A stretch of 64,000 nucleotides of DNA from Pusillimonas sp. T2 (GTDB taxonomy: Bacteria > Pseudomonadota > Gammaproteobacteria > Burkholderiales > Burkholderiaceae_B): assembly GCF_002236805.1 (NCBI RefSeq), contig NZ_NIQA01000001.1, positions 558,001 to 622,000 of the forward strand. Direction: 5' to 3'. The position numbers and the translations under genes are program-made. Below are positions 9,443 to 19,551 of the stretch, in pieces. The notes under the pieces are model-generated. The model saw only the letters and a program-made list of their open reading frames with translations, searched no databases and was not told the origin of the DNA. How positions within the stretch are numbered: the first letter of the stretch is position 1; each line of letters opens with the position of its first letter.

Positions 9443-10291
9443 TTAGTCACCTTCGAAAACGGGTTTCTGTTTGGCTACAAACGCGTGGTACGCACGATGA
9501 AAGTCTTTAGTCTGCATGCAAATAGCCTGAGCTTGCGCCTCGGCTTCAATCGCTTCGTCAACGCCCATAGCCCACTCTTGGTGCAGTGCCTTTTTGGTCA
9601 TGGCATGCGCAAACGTCGGACCATTGGCCAACTGCTGCGCCAACTTTTGTGCTTCGGCCAATAAGGCATCGGACGAGTGCAGACTGTTGTAGAAGCCCCA
9701 GTTATAGCCTTCTTGGGCCGACATGGAGCGACCTGTGTAAAGCAATTCGGACGCCCGCCCCTGGCCAATAATACGCGGCAGAATCGCGCACGAGCCCATA
9801 TCGGCGCCGGCCAAACCCACGCGGGTGAACAAAAACGCTGTTTTGGTTTGCTCGGTGGCCAAACGCATGTCAGACGCCAACGCAACCACCGCGCCTGCGC
9901 CGGCACACACGCCGTCAACCGCCGCAATAATGGGCTGCGGGCAGGCGCGCATGGCTTTGACCAGATCACCCGTCATGCGGGTGAACTCGAGCAATTGAGG
10001 CATCGTCATTTTGGTGAGCGGGCCGATAATTTCGTGCACATCGCCACCCGAACAGAAGTTGCCCCCTGCACCGGTGATAACCACCATTTTGATGTCGTTG
10101 GCATAAACCAGCTTGCGGAACAGATCGCGCAACTCGGCATAGGACTCGAATGTCAGCGGGTTCTTGCGATCGGGACGGTTCAGCGTAATGGTGGCGACTT
10201 TGCCGTCTTCGGATACTTGCCACAAAAAGTTGCGGGCCTCGTAACCGGCCATGGGGCCCGTATGGTGGGCCATGGTGTGTTCTGTCGTCAT
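9443..10291 (-). CDS. Enoyl-CoA hydratase/isomerase family protein
   Basis: A crotonase-fold protein of 282 aa from the chosen ATG at 10291, which has an AAGGAG ribosome site 7 bases upstream; a longer frame without such a site is rejected. The oxyanion-hole segments are [16 protein letters not shown] (first) and [20 protein letters not shown] (second), followed by the [14 protein letters not shown] region that holds acidic residues in many hydratases. It may hydrate, or hydrolytically open, a CoA-bound ring intermediate in the pathway of this operon. The exact reaction is not deducible. Confidence 0.9.
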   Translation of the reverse strand: MTTEHTMAHHTGPMAGYEARNFLWQVSEDGKVATITLNRPDRKNPLTFESYAELRDLFRKLVYANDIKMVVITGAGGNFCSGGDVHEIIGPLTKMTMPQLLEFTRMTGDLVKAMRACPQPIIAAVDGVCAGAGAVVALASDMRLATEQTKTAFLFTRVGLAGADMGSCAILPRIIGQGRASELLYTGRSMSAQEGYNWGFYNSLHSSDALLAEAQKLAQQLANGPTFAHAMTKKALHQEWAMGVDEAIEAEAQAQAICMQTKDFHRAYHAFVAKQKPVFEGD

Positions 10292-10314
10292 GAAAACTCC
10301 TTCGTTAGGTAGGC

Positions 10315-11103
10315 TTAGCCCACCATGACTTCGCCCCCGTCGACGGGGATAGATTGACCATTTACAGCACTGGCACCCGGCTGACACAGCCAGGCAATCG
10401 CGTCAGCGACTTCGGCCGGTTGCACCAGACGCCCCTGAGGGTTGCCTTCGGCCAGCTTGGCCTTGGCTTCGTCAAGCGACATGCCAGTTTTTTGCATGAT
10501 GTTGTCGAGCGCCTCGCGAACCAGATCAGTTTCGGTGTAACCCGGGCACACGGCATTGACCGTAATACCTTTGCGGGCCACTTCGAGCGCTAACGAACGC
10601 GTTAAACCAACCACGCCATGTTTGGCGGCGCAGTAGGCACTGACATAAGCATACCCTTGCAAACCGGCGGTACTGGCCACATTGACAATGCGCCCCCACT
10701 TGGCCGCCAGCATATCTGGCATGGCGGCTTGAATACAGTGGAATGTACCGGTCAGGTTAACCGCCAGCATCTGATGCCAGCCGTCTTCAGTTAAACGATC
10801 GAAACGTTCGCTGATCGCCTGACCTGCATTATTGACCAGGATCTCGATGGGCCCGAAGCGCTCGCGCGCCTGGGCAAAGGCGGCCTTGACCACCGCCCCT
10901 TCGACAATATCGCCGGTGACGTAAGCAACGTCACCCAGCACAGCCAATTGTTCGGTTGCCTTTTGCAGCGACGAAGCGCTGCGGCCCATGAGGGTGACCT
11001 TGCAACCTTGCTGCAGCAGGCGCTCGGCCACCATCAGGCCGATGCCCCGAGAGGCACCGGTGACCAAGGCATGCCGCGGCGCTCCCGCCGCAGCGCCGAT
11101 CAT
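10315..11103 (-). CDS. SDR-family 3-hydroxyacyl-CoA dehydrogenase-like oxidoreductase
   Basis: A short-chain dehydrogenase of 262 aa. It shows the NAD(P) motif TGASRGIG (about residues 16-23), the NNAG motif, the catalytic serine in VASTAG and the YxxxK pair in YCAAKHG. The C-terminus [13 protein letters not shown] is typical of the FabG/PHB branch. Its start overlaps the stop of the monooxygenase/reductase by 4 bases, so it is the second gene of the operon. In a beta-oxidation-like scheme it would oxidise a 3-hydroxyacyl-CoA; reduction in the other direction is possible. Confidence 0.9.
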   Translation of the reverse strand: MIGAAAGAPRHALVTGASRGIGLMVAERLLQQGCKVTLMGRSASSLQKATEQLAVLGDVAYVTGDIVEGAVVKAAFAQARERFGPIEILVNNAGQAISERFDRLTEDGWHQMLAVNLTGTFHCIQAAMPDMLAAKWGRIVNVASTAGLQGYAYVSAYCAAKHGVVGLTRSLALEVARKGITVNAVCPGYTETDLVREALDNIMQKTGMSLDEAKAKLAEGNPQGRLVQPAEVADAIAWLCQPGASAVNGQSIPVDGGEVMVG

Positions 11104-13439
11104 TTGCCAACCGGCTGTGCGTAAGCAGCAGCCCGCTCGAAGTAACTCTCAAGCTGACGTTTGGCCGGGAAGTACTGCTTGGGCCAGGTAACGTCGGTGT
11201 AGCCAATACGTGCCGATTCGCGCAGTGTCCACGCCGCGTCAGCCAGATGCGGACGACCTACGGCGCAAAGATCGGCACGACCCGAAGCGATGATGCTGTT
11301 GACGTGATCGGCCTCGAAAATGGTACCGACCGCTGTGGTCGGAATGCCAGCTTCGTTGCGAATACGGTCGGCAAACGGCGTTTGGAACATACGGCCATAG
11401 ACCGGTTTTTCGTGGCGCACCACCTGACCGGACGAGCAGTCAACCAAATCGACACCAGCCGCCTTGAACATAAGGGCGATTTCGATGGCGTCGTCGGGTG
11501 TGATGCCGCCTTCGGCCCAGTCGTGTGCCGAGATGCGAACGGCCATGGGCAGATTTTGTGGCCAGACGGCGCGCATGGCCTTGAAGACTTCGAGCGGGTA
11601 GCGCATGCGGTTTTCCAGCGAACCACCGTATTCGTCTTTACGTACGTTAGTAAGCGGCGAAATGAAGCTGGACAGCAGGTAGCCGTGTGCGCAGTGCAAC
11701 TCGAGCCAGTCGAAGCCAGCGGTCACAGCGCGGCGTGTTGCTGCCACAAACTGATCGCGGACCTCGTCCATTTGGGCGCGTGTGATTTCTGACGGTGTTT
11801 GAGACACGCCTTCGATGTATGGAATAGGCGATGCCGAAACGATAGGCCAATTGCCTTCGTCAAGCGGCAAATCGGTGCCTTCCCAGCTAACCTTGGTCGA
11901 TGCCTTGCGGCCGGCATGCCCAATCTGGACGCCGACTTTAGCGTCGGTATTCTGGTGAATGAAGTCAGTAATGCGCTTGAATGCCGATGCCTGCTCATCG
12001 TTCCAGAGGCCAGGGCAAGCGGGCGTAATACGGGCTTCGGGCGAGACACACGTCATTTCGACCATGACCAAACCGGCGCCGCCCATGGCACGCGAACCCA
12101 GATGGACCAGGTGGAAGTCGCCAGGTACGCCGTCAACGCACGAATACATGGCCATTGGCGACATGACGATACGGTTTTTAAGCGTAACGTCGCGCAGCTT
12201 GAACGGTGTATGCATGGGGGGCACGGGGTGATCGCCGTCGGCTTTGGCACCCGACTGCTTGGCCAGCCAGCGCTCGTAGCCGTCGATCCATTTCGGGTCA
12301 CGTACGCGCAGGTTCTCGTGCGAGATACGCTGCGAACGGGTCAGCAACGAATAAGCAAACTGCTCAGGCTCGAAGTTTTCGTAGCGCGACACGTTCTCGA
12401 ACCACTCGGTCGAGTTACGGGCAGCGTTCTGGATTTTTGCGACCTCGACACTACGGACATCTTCGTAGTGCTGCAGACCTTCATTGAGGTCGAGGTTCTT
12501 GGCGATCAGGCAGCGATGCAACTCGATCGCGTCTTCGAGCGCCAGTTTAGTACCCGAGCCAATGGAGTAGTGTGCTGTGTGAACGGCATCGCCCATGAGA
12601 ATAATGGGTACGGTGCGCCCGTCGGGCAGCGTTTGACGGTGAACCCACTTGCCGCAAATAACACGGGGGAAACGAATCCAGATAGCCGAGCCACGCAGGT
12701 GGGAGGCATTCGAAATCAGCGGGTTGCCATCGAGGTAAGGGGCGAAGATTTTTTCGCAGAAGGCAATGCCTTCTTCCTGACTCATTTTGTCAATGCCGTG
12801 AGCTTGCCAGGTTTCATCTCGGGTTTCGACAATAAAAGTCGATGTACCGGGCTCGAACTGGTAGGCGTGCGCCTGGAACCAACCGTGCTCTGTTTTGACG
12901 AAAGCAAACGTAAAGGCATCGAACGTTTTTTTGGTGCCCAGCCAAACAAAGCGGCAATGACGGGTGTCGATGTCGGGCTGGAATGTGTCGGCGTAGCGTG
13001 TACGCACACGGCTGTTCAGACCGTCGGACGCGATAACGAGATCGGCCTTGTACTTGACAGCGATTTCCTGATCGTCGGTAACGTCGGTTTCGAACACCAG
13101 GTTGACGTCCAACTCTTTGCAACGATCTTGCAGGATGTTCAGCAGCTTTTTACGACCAATACCAATAAAGCCGTGACCACCGCTACGAATTGCGCGGTCT
13201 TTGTACAGAATCTCGATGTCGTCCCAGTGGTTGAAAGCCTGCGCAATGCGTTCGGCAGAGACCGGGTCGGCTTCTTTCAGGTTTTCGAGGGTAGCGTCTG
13301 AAAACACAACACCCCAGCCAAACGTATCGTACGGTCGATTGCGCTCGATGACGGTTACTTCGTGGCTAGGATCGCTGAGCTTCATGAGCAGACCAAAATA
13401 CAGGCCAGCGGGACCTCCACCAATACATACGATATTCAT
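11100..13439 (-). CDS. Fused FAD monooxygenase / Old Yellow Enzyme reductase, 2-aminobenzoyl-CoA monooxygenase/reductase-like
   Basis: A 779-aa two-domain flavoprotein. Residues 1 to about 400 are a class-A aromatic hydroxylase with GGGPAGLYFG (7-16) and the second FAD motif MGDAVHT near 282-288. From about 409 on it is an Old Yellow Enzyme barrel (TPFKLRDVTLKNRIVMSPM start, later HAGRKAS and LLSSFISPLTNVR). This fusion is the hallmark of 2-aminobenzoyl-CoA monooxygenase/reductase known from Azoarcus evansii, which hydroxylates and then reduces the ring. Automatic pipelines often call it salicylyl-CoA 5-hydroxylase. The ATG at 13439 has GGAGA upstream. First gene of the operon. Confidence 0.9.
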   Translation of the reverse strand: MNIVCIGGGPAGLYFGLLMKLSDPSHEVTVIERNRPYDTFGWGVVFSDATLENLKEADPVSAERIAQAFNHWDDIEILYKDRAIRSGGHGFIGIGRKKLLNILQDRCKELDVNLVFETDVTDDQEIAVKYKADLVIASDGLNSRVRTRYADTFQPDIDTRHCRFVWLGTKKTFDAFTFAFVKTEHGWFQAHAYQFEPGTSTFIVETRDETWQAHGIDKMSQEEGIAFCEKIFAPYLDGNPLISNASHLRGSAIWIRFPRVICGKWVHRQTLPDGRTVPIILMGDAVHTAHYSIGSGTKLALEDAIELHRCLIAKNLDLNEGLQHYEDVRSVEVAKIQNAARNSTEWFENVSRYENFEPEQFAYSLLTRSQRISHENLRVRDPKWIDGYERWLAKQSGAKADGDHPVPPMHTPFKLRDVTLKNRIVMSPMAMYSCVDGVPGDFHLVHLGSRAMGGAGLVMVEMTCVSPEARITPACPGLWNDEQASAFKRITDFIHQNTDAKVGVQIGHAGRKASTKVSWEGTDLPLDEGNWPIVSASPIPYIEGVSQTPSEITRAQMDEVRDQFVAATRRAVTAGFDWLELHCAHGYLLSSFISPLTNVRKDEYGGSLENRMRYPLEVFKAMRAVWPQNLPMAVRISAHDWAEGGITPDDAIEIALMFKAAGVDLVDCSSGQVVRHEKPVYGRMFQTPFADRIRNEAGIPTTAVGTIFEADHVNSIIASGRADLCAVGRPHLADAAWTLRESARIGYTDVTWPKQYFPAKRQLESYFERAAAYAQPVGK

Positions 13440-13505
13440 GAGCGTTCTCCGAGAGTTTTCTTGAAATTTGAGCGCGTTTGGCAAGAGGTACGCGCAAACC
13501 TTATT

Positions 13506-13523
13506 TAGTTTAGGTTTAAACTA
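13506..13523. promoter_or_regulatory. Candidate MarR operator
   Basis: Perfect 7-bp arms TAGTTTA and TAAACTA around a 4-base centre. The palindrome covers the -10 box and the predicted start of transcription of the catabolic operon, which fits repression. The 12-mer TTAAACTATATA at its right side occurs again at 13618-13629. Confidence 0.65.
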
Positions 13524-13548
13524 TATACAGAAAAAAAACCACGTGCAA
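13520..13548 (-). promoter_or_regulatory. Sigma-70 promoter of the aromatic-CoA operon
   Basis: On the minus strand, TTGCAC (13543-13548), a 17-base spacer and TATAGT (13520-13525). Transcription would begin near 13513, about 75 bases before the monooxygenase/reductase ATG. The -10 box lies inside the palindrome at 13506-13523. Confidence 0.6.
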
Positions 13549-13617
13549 TGCTTTTTTTATGCGGCGTCGCACAATATCCGGGACACTAGAAACAACCCCT
13601 AATAGAAAACTTCAAGA

Positions 13618-13646
13618 TTAAACTATATAAATGGTAAACCTTGACA
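13618..13646 (+). promoter_or_regulatory. Second regulator half-site and -35 element before marR
   Basis: TTAAACTATATA (13618-13629) repeats the right half of the operator 102 bp away, in the same orientation; its left arm is degenerate (4 of 7 bases match). It is followed by TTGACA (13641-13646), a consensus -35 box for marR, but the matching -10 is poor. The arrangement suggests autoregulation by the MarR protein. Confidence 0.45.
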
Positions 13647-13718
13647 TTGTTTTCGTTTAGACTTGGACTAATTTGGCTGCATTTTCGGTCAAATTCCCCG
13701 CATTTGAACCTGTTGCCC

Positions 13719-14234
13719 ATGAACGCTATGCACCCCCTTACCGGCGAACTCTCTCGCCCCGATCTTGAAAGCCGGGCCGGCCCCGACGACCACGACGACC
13801 TGCGTCTGTGGCTACGGTTGCTCACATGCTGCAACCTTATCGAAGGCGACATCCGCAGCCGCCTGCGCATCGACTTCGAAACCACGCTACCTCGTTTCGA
13901 TCTGATGGCTCAATTACTGCGCGTGCCCGAAGGCATGAAAATGAGCGAGCTATCCCGGCACATGATGGTGACCAACGGCAACATTACCGGTATTACCGAT
14001 CAACTCGAAAAAGAAGGCCTGGTCGAACGCCTTAAGGTCGCCTCCGATCGGCGCAGCTCCATCATTCGCCTGACACCAAAGGGCAAGCGCGCTTTCAAAA
14101 AAATGGCCGATGCCCACGAACACTGGATCCAGGGCCTGTTCAGCGGGCTGTCCGACAAAAGCCGAAAAGCGCTGTTCGATGCGCTGGGCGAACTTAAACT
14201 GCTGGCCCAAACCCGCTTGGCGGCGCGCGACTAA
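13719..14234 (+). CDS. MarR-family transcriptional regulator
   Basis: A 171-aa winged-helix protein with the MarR layout: dimer helix, then PRFDLMAQLLRVPEGMKMSELS, the recognition region VTNGNITGITDQLEKEGLVER and the wing DRRSSIIRLTPKGKRAF. It is divergent from the aromatic-CoA operon and probably represses it until an aryl-CoA or aromatic acid binds; MarR regulators of CoA-dependent aromatic pathways often sense the CoA thioester. The ATG at 13719 is chosen; an ATG at 13728 is also possible. The frame stays open upstream to a TTG at 13641, which overlaps the -35 box and is unlikely. Confidence 0.92.
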   Translation: MNAMHPLTGELSRPDLESRAGPDDHDDLRLWLRLLTCCNLIEGDIRSRLRIDFETTLPRFDLMAQLLRVPEGMKMSELSRHMMVTNGNITGITDQLEKEGLVERLKVASDRRSSIIRLTPKGKRAFKKMADAHEHWIQGLFSGLSDKSRKALFDALGELKLLAQTRLAARD

Positions 14235-14267
14235 CAGCGCAGGCCGCATACGATAAAATGACTTTTT

Positions 14268-14293
14268 GCCCGCACTGCGGGCCTCATTTTTTT
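14268..14293 (+). terminator. Weak intrinsic terminator after marR
   Basis: Stem GCCCGC/GCGGGC with a 3-base loop (14268-14282), four bases, then seven Ts (14287-14293). The short stem and the gap before the T-run make it a weak candidate. It lies 15 bases before the argJ ATG, so part of argJ transcription could come by read-through. Confidence 0.5.
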
Positions 14294-14307
14294 GTGCGAG
14301 TGCAGCC

Positions 14308-15534
14308 ATGGCCGTCAATTTGCAAATCCCCGAAAAATCCAGCGTATTTCCGGTCGCCGGTGTAGAAATCGGCATCGCCGAAGCCGGCATCCGCAAAGCC
14401 AACCGCAAAGACCTGACCGTCTTTCGTCTGGCGCCCGGCACCGCCGTCGCCGGCGTATTTACGCAAAACCGCTTTCGGGCTGCACCAGTGCAAGTCTGCG
14501 AGGCCAACCTGACGTCAGGGTCTGAAATTCGGGCGCTGGTCGTCAACACAGGCAATGCAAATGCCGGCACCGGCACCCCGGGGCTTAAAGCCACGCACGA
14601 CACTTGTGAAGCGCTGGCCAAACTGCTGGGCCTGGCGGCCAATCAAATCCTGCCGTTTTCTACGGGCGTCATTCTCGAGCCCTTGCCAGTCGATCGCCTC
14701 GTGGCCGGCCTGCCCGCAGCCATTGGCAACCTGTCACCCGACAACTGGTTCGACGCCGCCTATGGCATCATGACCACCGACACCCAGCCCAAAATCAGCT
14801 CTCGCCGCGTCGATATCAATGGCCACACCGTAACCATTACCGGTATCAGCAAAGGCGCGGGCATGATTAAACCCAATATGGCCACCATGCTGGGTTACCT
14901 GGCGACCGACGCAGGTATTGCACCGGCACTGCTCAAGCAAGTAGCGGCCGACCTGGCCAACCAATCATTCAACCGCATCACTGTCGATGGCGACACCTCG
15001 ACCAATGATTCATTCATTGTCATGGCTACGGGCCAGTGCGGGCTGTCTATCGACTCACGCGAACACCCCGCCTATCCCGCGCTTTACCAGGCATTGGCCG
15101 AAGCCGCCCTCGACCTGGCACAAAAAATCGTGCGTGATGCCGAAGGCGCGACCAAGTTCATGACAATCCGGGTTGAAGGCGCAAGCAACACCGACGAGGC
15201 CCTTAAAGTGGCTTACGCCGTTGCCCATTCGCCCTTGGTAAAAACGGCGTTTTACGCCAGTGACCCAAACCTGGGCCGTATTTTGGCGGCTATCGGCTAT
15301 GCCGGCATTACTGACCTGGATGTCGGCGGTGTCAACTTGTGGCTAGGCGACGTTCTGGTGGCCAGCAATGGCCAACGGCACCCCGATTACGTCGAAGCGG
15401 ATGGCCAACGCATCATGAAAGAGGCCGAAATCGCAGTGCGCATTGCACTGGGCAGAGGCAACGTCACCGAAACGGTCTACACCTGCGACTTCTCACACGA
15501 CTATGTCAGCATCAACGCCGACTACCGTTCGTAA
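14308..15534 (+). CDS. argJ: Bifunctional glutamate N-acetyltransferase / amino-acid acetyltransferase ArgJ
   Basis: Cyclic-pathway enzyme of arginine synthesis: moves acetyl from N-acetylornithine to glutamate, and in bifunctional forms uses acetyl-CoA as well. The precursor cuts itself before a threonine; the site is visible as MATMLGY, with the nucleophile at residue 193. Other marks are KGAGMIKPN just before it and [10 protein letters not shown] after it. The length, 408 aa, is normal. The ATG at 14308 (MAVNLQIP) is the conserved family start. Confidence 0.96.
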   Translation: MAVNLQIPEKSSVFPVAGVEIGIAEAGIRKANRKDLTVFRLAPGTAVAGVFTQNRFRAAPVQVCEANLTSGSEIRALVVNTGNANAGTGTPGLKATHDTCEALAKLLGLAANQILPFSTGVILEPLPVDRLVAGLPAAIGNLSPDNWFDAAYGIMTTDTQPKISSRRVDINGHTVTITGISKGAGMIKPNMATMLGYLATDAGIAPALLKQVAADLANQSFNRITVDGDTSTNDSFIVMATGQCGLSIDSREHPAYPALYQALAEAALDLAQKIVRDAEGATKFMTIRVEGASNTDEALKVAYAVAHSPLVKTAFYASDPNLGRILAAIGYAGITDLDVGGVNLWLGDVLVASNGQRHPDYVEADGQRIMKEAEIAVRIALGRGNVTETVYTCDFSHDYVSINADYRS

Positions 15535-15598
15535 GTTTGCACGTTGCCCAAAACACAACAGCCAGGGCGCCGGGCACACCCTTGCCCGCCCTTAGCTG

Positions 15599-15628
15599 TT
15601 GACTTCAAACGGTTTTTTAAGCCATAAT
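15599..15628 (+). promoter_or_regulatory. rplU-rpmA promoter
   Basis: TTGACT (15599-15604), an 18-base spacer and CATAAT (15623-15628). Transcription would begin near 15635, exactly where the leader hairpin begins. Confidence 0.6.
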
Positions 15629-15634
15629 AGCCAG

Positions 15635-15651
15635 CTTGGCATTTTGCCAAG
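15635..15651 (+). other. Hairpin at the 5' end of the rplU leader
   Basis: CTTGGCA and TGCCAAG form a 7-bp stem with a 3-base loop, followed by a run of seven Ts (15655-15661) and then the GAGG ribosome site of rplU. It resembles an intrinsic terminator but begins at the predicted transcription start, too early for normal attenuation; a 5' stabilising hairpin or a protein target is more plausible. Confidence 0.5.
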
Positions 15652-15674
15652 ATATTTTTTTGAGGTATTCCCAC

Positions 15675-15986
15675 ATGTACGCGGTCATAAAAACCGGTGG
15701 CAAACAGTATCGTGTTGTCGCTGGCCAAAAACTCAAGGTAGAACAGATACCAGCAGACATCGGGCAAGAAATCTCGCTAGACCAGGTATTGTCGGTAGGT
15801 GAAGGCGACCAGCTTAAAATTGGTACGCCATTAGTCCCCGGTGCCGTGGTCAAGGCAACTGTTCTTGCGCAAGGTCGGCACGACAAGGTAAAAATCTTCA
15901 AAATGCGCCGTCGCAAGCACTATCAAAAGCGTCAAGGCCATCGTCAAAACTACACCGAACTGCGCATTGACACAGTCAACGTGTAA
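15675..15986 (+). CDS. rplU: 50S ribosomal protein L21
   Basis: A 103-aa ribosomal protein of the large subunit that contacts 23S rRNA. The family start [14 protein letters not shown] and the C-terminal [16 protein letters not shown] basic signature are both present. The ATG at 15675 is preferred to an upstream in-frame start because it matches the conserved N-terminus and has GAGG in front. Followed by rpmA and obg in the conserved rplU-rpmA-obg order. Confidence 0.98.
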   Translation: MYAVIKTGGKQYRVVAGQKLKVEQIPADIGQEISLDQVLSVGEGDQLKIGTPLVPGAVVKATVLAQGRHDKVKIFKMRRRKHYQKRQGHRQNYTELRIDTVNV

Positions 15987-16014
15987 TTTCGGATAAGGTC
16001 ATCAGGAGCTAAAC

Positions 16015-16275
16015 ATGGCACAAAAGAAAGGCGGCGGCTCAACGCGGAACGGTCGCGATTCAGAATCGAAACGACTGGGTGTAAAAGTTTACGGTGGTCA
16101 GGCAATTAACGCCGGCTCCATCATTGTTCGCCAGCGTGGTACGCAATTCCACCCCGGCGTCAACGTCGGTATTGGTAAAGACCACACGCTGTACTCGCTG
16201 GTCGACGGCCAAGTAAAGTTCGCCGTTAAAGGCGCACTGAACAAGCGCACCGTATCGGTTGTATCGGCTGACTAA
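16015..16275 (+). CDS. rpmA: 50S ribosomal protein L27
   Basis: An 86-aa protein near the peptidyl-transferase centre. It starts [19 protein letters not shown], the conserved N-terminal tail that reaches the P site, and continues GVKVYGGQ and [12 protein letters not shown] as expected. An AGGAG site precedes the ATG. It is 28 bases after rplU, and a strong terminator follows. Confidence 0.98.
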   Translation: MAQKKGGGSTRNGRDSESKRLGVKVYGGQAINAGSIIVRQRGTQFHPGVNVGIGKDHTLYSLVDGQVKFAVKGALNKRTVSVVSAD

Positions 16276-16294
16276 GCTCTGCAATCTTGCGCGC

Positions 16295-16322
16295 AAAGCC
16301 CTACCAGCCGGTAGGGCTTTTT
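16295..16322 (+). terminator. Intrinsic terminator after rpmA
   Basis: An 11-bp stem (16295-16305 with 16310-16320) around AGCC, running into a short T tract. It separates the ribosomal genes from obg, so obg probably depends on read-through or on its own promoter in 16323-16361. Confidence 0.85.
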
Positions 16323-16349
16323 GTTTTAGAATATCCTCTTAATTTTTAA

Positions 16350-17483
<1,134 letters not shown>

Positions 17484-17519
17484 CTCCCTATCGCTTCCCC
17501 TTTACCTTCAGTTTCAGCC

Positions 17520-18656
17520 ATGTCTTCCGAGACCTCAGTCGTCGCCAAATCGAAACGTATTGTTGCCAAAGTCGGCTCTTCCCTGGTCACCAACGAAGGG
17601 CGAGGCATCGACCTGGTTGCCGTCGGTGAATGGGCCGCGCAAATCGCCGCCCTGCACCAGCAAGGGCGCGAGGTTGTGCTGGTGTCCAGCGGCGCCATCG
17701 CCGAAGGTATGGCACGCTTGGGTTGGGCCAAGCGCCCGCAAGCCATGCACGAGCTTCAGGCGGCTGCGGCAGTTGGCCAAATGGGTCTGGTACAAGCCTA
17801 CGAAGTTGCCTTCGCACGTCATGGCATTCGCACGGCACAAATTCTGCTCACCCACGAAGACCTGGCCGACCGCGAGCGCTACCTGAACGCGCGGACAACG
17901 CTATATACCTTGCTGTCGCTGGGTGTGGTGCCCATCGTCAACGAAAATGACACCGTCGTCACCGATGAAATTCGGTTTGGTGACAACGACACATTGGGCG
18001 CACTCGTTACCAATCTTATCGAAGCCGACGCGCTGATCATTCTTACTGATCAGGCCGGTCTGTTCAGCGCCGACCCGCGCAAAAACCCCGAAGCCGAACT
18101 GATTCAGGTCGCACAAGCCGGAGACCCAGCACTGGAAGCCATGGCCGGCGGCGCCGGCAGCGGCATCGGAACAGGCGGCATGCTGACCAAAGTAATGGCA
18201 GCGCGCCGCGCCGCCAATAGCGGCGCCCACACCATCATTGCGTCAGGGCGCGAGCCGCACGTCTTGCAGCGGCTTGCCAACGGCGAACGTATAGGCAGTG
18301 AACTACGCGCCCTGCTCCCGGTCAGATCCGCGCGTCAGCGCTGGATTGCCAATCATCTTCGGCTGCGCGGCAAAGTCACGCTTGACGACGGCGCAGTCAA
18401 AGCCTTGACCAGTGGTCGCAAAAGCCTCCTGCCAATTGGCGTCATTCATGTCGACGGTGATTTCGAACGGGGTGATGTCGTGGCCTGTATCGACCAGCAA
18501 GGACGCGAATGCGGGCGAGGCCTGATCAATTATTCGGCCACTGACACCCGGCGCATCATGCGCCAGCCCACCGCACGCATTGCCGAAATTCTCGGCAGCA
18601 TGTCGGATGCCGAACTGATGCATCGTGACAATATGGTGTTTTTGCGGCAATCGTAG
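17520..18656 (+). CDS. proB: Glutamate 5-kinase ProB
   Basis: First enzyme of proline synthesis; phosphorylates glutamate. The amino-acid kinase domain covers about residues 1-265 ([13 protein letters not shown] at the start, [10 protein letters not shown], and GTGGMLTK), and a PUA domain forms the C-terminal 100 residues. 378 aa, as in E. coli (367) plus small extensions. It follows obg on the same strand, a common betaproteobacterial order. No proA is in the window. Confidence 0.96.
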   Translation: MSSETSVVAKSKRIVAKVGSSLVTNEGRGIDLVAVGEWAAQIAALHQQGREVVLVSSGAIAEGMARLGWAKRPQAMHELQAAAAVGQMGLVQAYEVAFARHGIRTAQILLTHEDLADRERYLNARTTLYTLLSLGVVPIVNENDTVVTDEIRFGDNDTLGALVTNLIEADALIILTDQAGLFSADPRKNPEAELIQVAQAGDPALEAMAGGAGSGIGTGGMLTKVMAARRAANSGAHTIIASGREPHVLQRLANGERIGSELRALLPVRSARQRWIANHLRLRGKVTLDDGAVKALTSGRKSLLPIGVIHVDGDFERGDVVACIDQQGRECGRGLINYSATDTRRIMRQPTARIAEILGSMSDAELMHRDNMVFLRQS

Positions 18657-18675
18657 GTCGGCCAATAACAACTGA

Positions 18676-19437
18676 TTACGCCATCGGCCCCACAAACATA
18701 TAGCCCGAGCCGTGTAAAGAGCGCACTGGCAACTCGAGGTTTCGAGCCTGAAACTTGCGACGCATTCTACTGACAAGCACGCTTAATCGTTCGCGTTTGG
18801 CGCCATCGGCTTCTGCCGCCAAATAACTGCCTGCGGCTTTCAGCAGTTGCTCGTGTGTTGCGCTACGCTCGTCAGACGATGCCAACGCCAGCATGAAGGC
18901 GCGCTCGGTCGTGGTCAACGGTACCTCTTGGCCTTCAGGGCTGACCAATTTCCAGGCATTTTCTGTAAAACGCCACGCGGGCGGAGCATCGAACAACTGT
19001 GCAGCGGGGTCACTACCCGTCATACGACGCAACAGCGCAAATACGCCAGCCACCACAAGGCGATCGGACGCATTTGGTGTGAAATACATATCAATGCCAG
19101 ACTGCAAGGCTAATAGTTGAGTGTCTTCGTGCAAGTCAGGGACGAATGCCGCAATACCCATGTGCGGAAAATCTACGCGCAACAAGTGTGCCAACGCGGC
19201 ATTTTCGGCCAGCAAGCCGCACAGCACGGCAAACATACGTGGCCTGCTATCTTCGTCATCAAGCGCACGCTTTCGCGCTATTAAGGCCGCTTTTGACAAT
19301 AATTGCGATGCGCTCTTACAGCTGACCCGTTCGAAGCCAGCAGCGCCCAAGGTCGTGCAACACGCCACCAGACCTTGCTCGGAGACCTGGGCTGGCGTGT
19401 CTTTCGGCTCGTACCAAAGTATTAACGGCAACGACAT
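18676..19437 (-). CDS. OmpR-type winged-helix regulator with a degenerate receiver domain
   Basis: A 253-aa protein. The C-terminal part (about 155-253) is an OmpR/PhoB winged helix: LTTTERAFMLALA, RERLSVLVSRMRRKF and VRSLHGSGYMF. The N-terminal 140 residues have receiver-like spacing, ending GIDMYFTPN...FALLRRM, the place of the usual GADDYLPKP...ALLRR, but the phosphoacceptor Asp is not evident and the conserved Lys is replaced. It therefore probably does not work by phosphorylation. The ATG at 19437 is chosen, with GAGG 10 bases upstream; a GTG at 19446 is too close to that site. Divergent from an XRE regulator. Target genes are unknown. Confidence 0.75.
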   Translation of the reverse strand: MSLPLILWYEPKDTPAQVSEQGLVACCTTLGAAGFERVSCKSASQLLSKAALIARKRALDDEDSRPRMFAVLCGLLAENAALAHLLRVDFPHMGIAAFVPDLHEDTQLLALQSGIDMYFTPNASDRLVVAGVFALLRRMTGSDPAAQLFDAPPAWRFTENAWKLVSPEGQEVPLTTTERAFMLALASSDERSATHEQLLKAAGSYLAAEADGAKRERLSVLVSRMRRKFQARNLELPVRSLHGSGYMFVGPMA

Positions 19438-19519
19438 TTTGATCACACCTCACGAAACGTAATAAAAAATCTAATCGATAATTTACCCGAATATCACATA
19501 CGTAATTTTAATTATTACC

Positions 19520-19551
19520 AACGTGATTGAACTAGGCGCTTCAATCACGTT
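19520..19551. repeat. 12-bp perfect inverted repeat at the start of the XRE gene
   Basis: AACGTGATTGAA and TTCAATCACGTT, perfect arms around an 8-base centre. It spans the GTG at 19523 and ends one base before the alternative GTG at 19553. It is probably an operator for one of the two divergent regulators; as RNA it could also form a stable hairpin just before the second GTG. Confidence 0.7.

Noticed and set aside
11799-13301. A 500-codon open frame on the plus strand
   Set aside because: Antisense to the fused monooxygenase/reductase, which has clear FAD and OYE motifs. Treated as a shadow, as is the 428-codon frame at 23376-24662 opposite ilvD.
6136-13439. Reading the operon as a salicylate to gentisate pathway together with the gentisate dioxygenase at 28.6 kb
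   Set aside because: The fused reductase domain and the beta-oxidation-like enzymes fit ring reduction of 2-aminobenzoyl-CoA better, no gentisyl-CoA thioesterase is seen, and the dioxygenase is 15 kb away with its own context. Kept only as an alternative to test.
14266-14307. An earlier start for argJ
   Set aside because: The extra residues run through the hairpin and T-run after marR, and the family N-terminus begins at the ATG at 14308.
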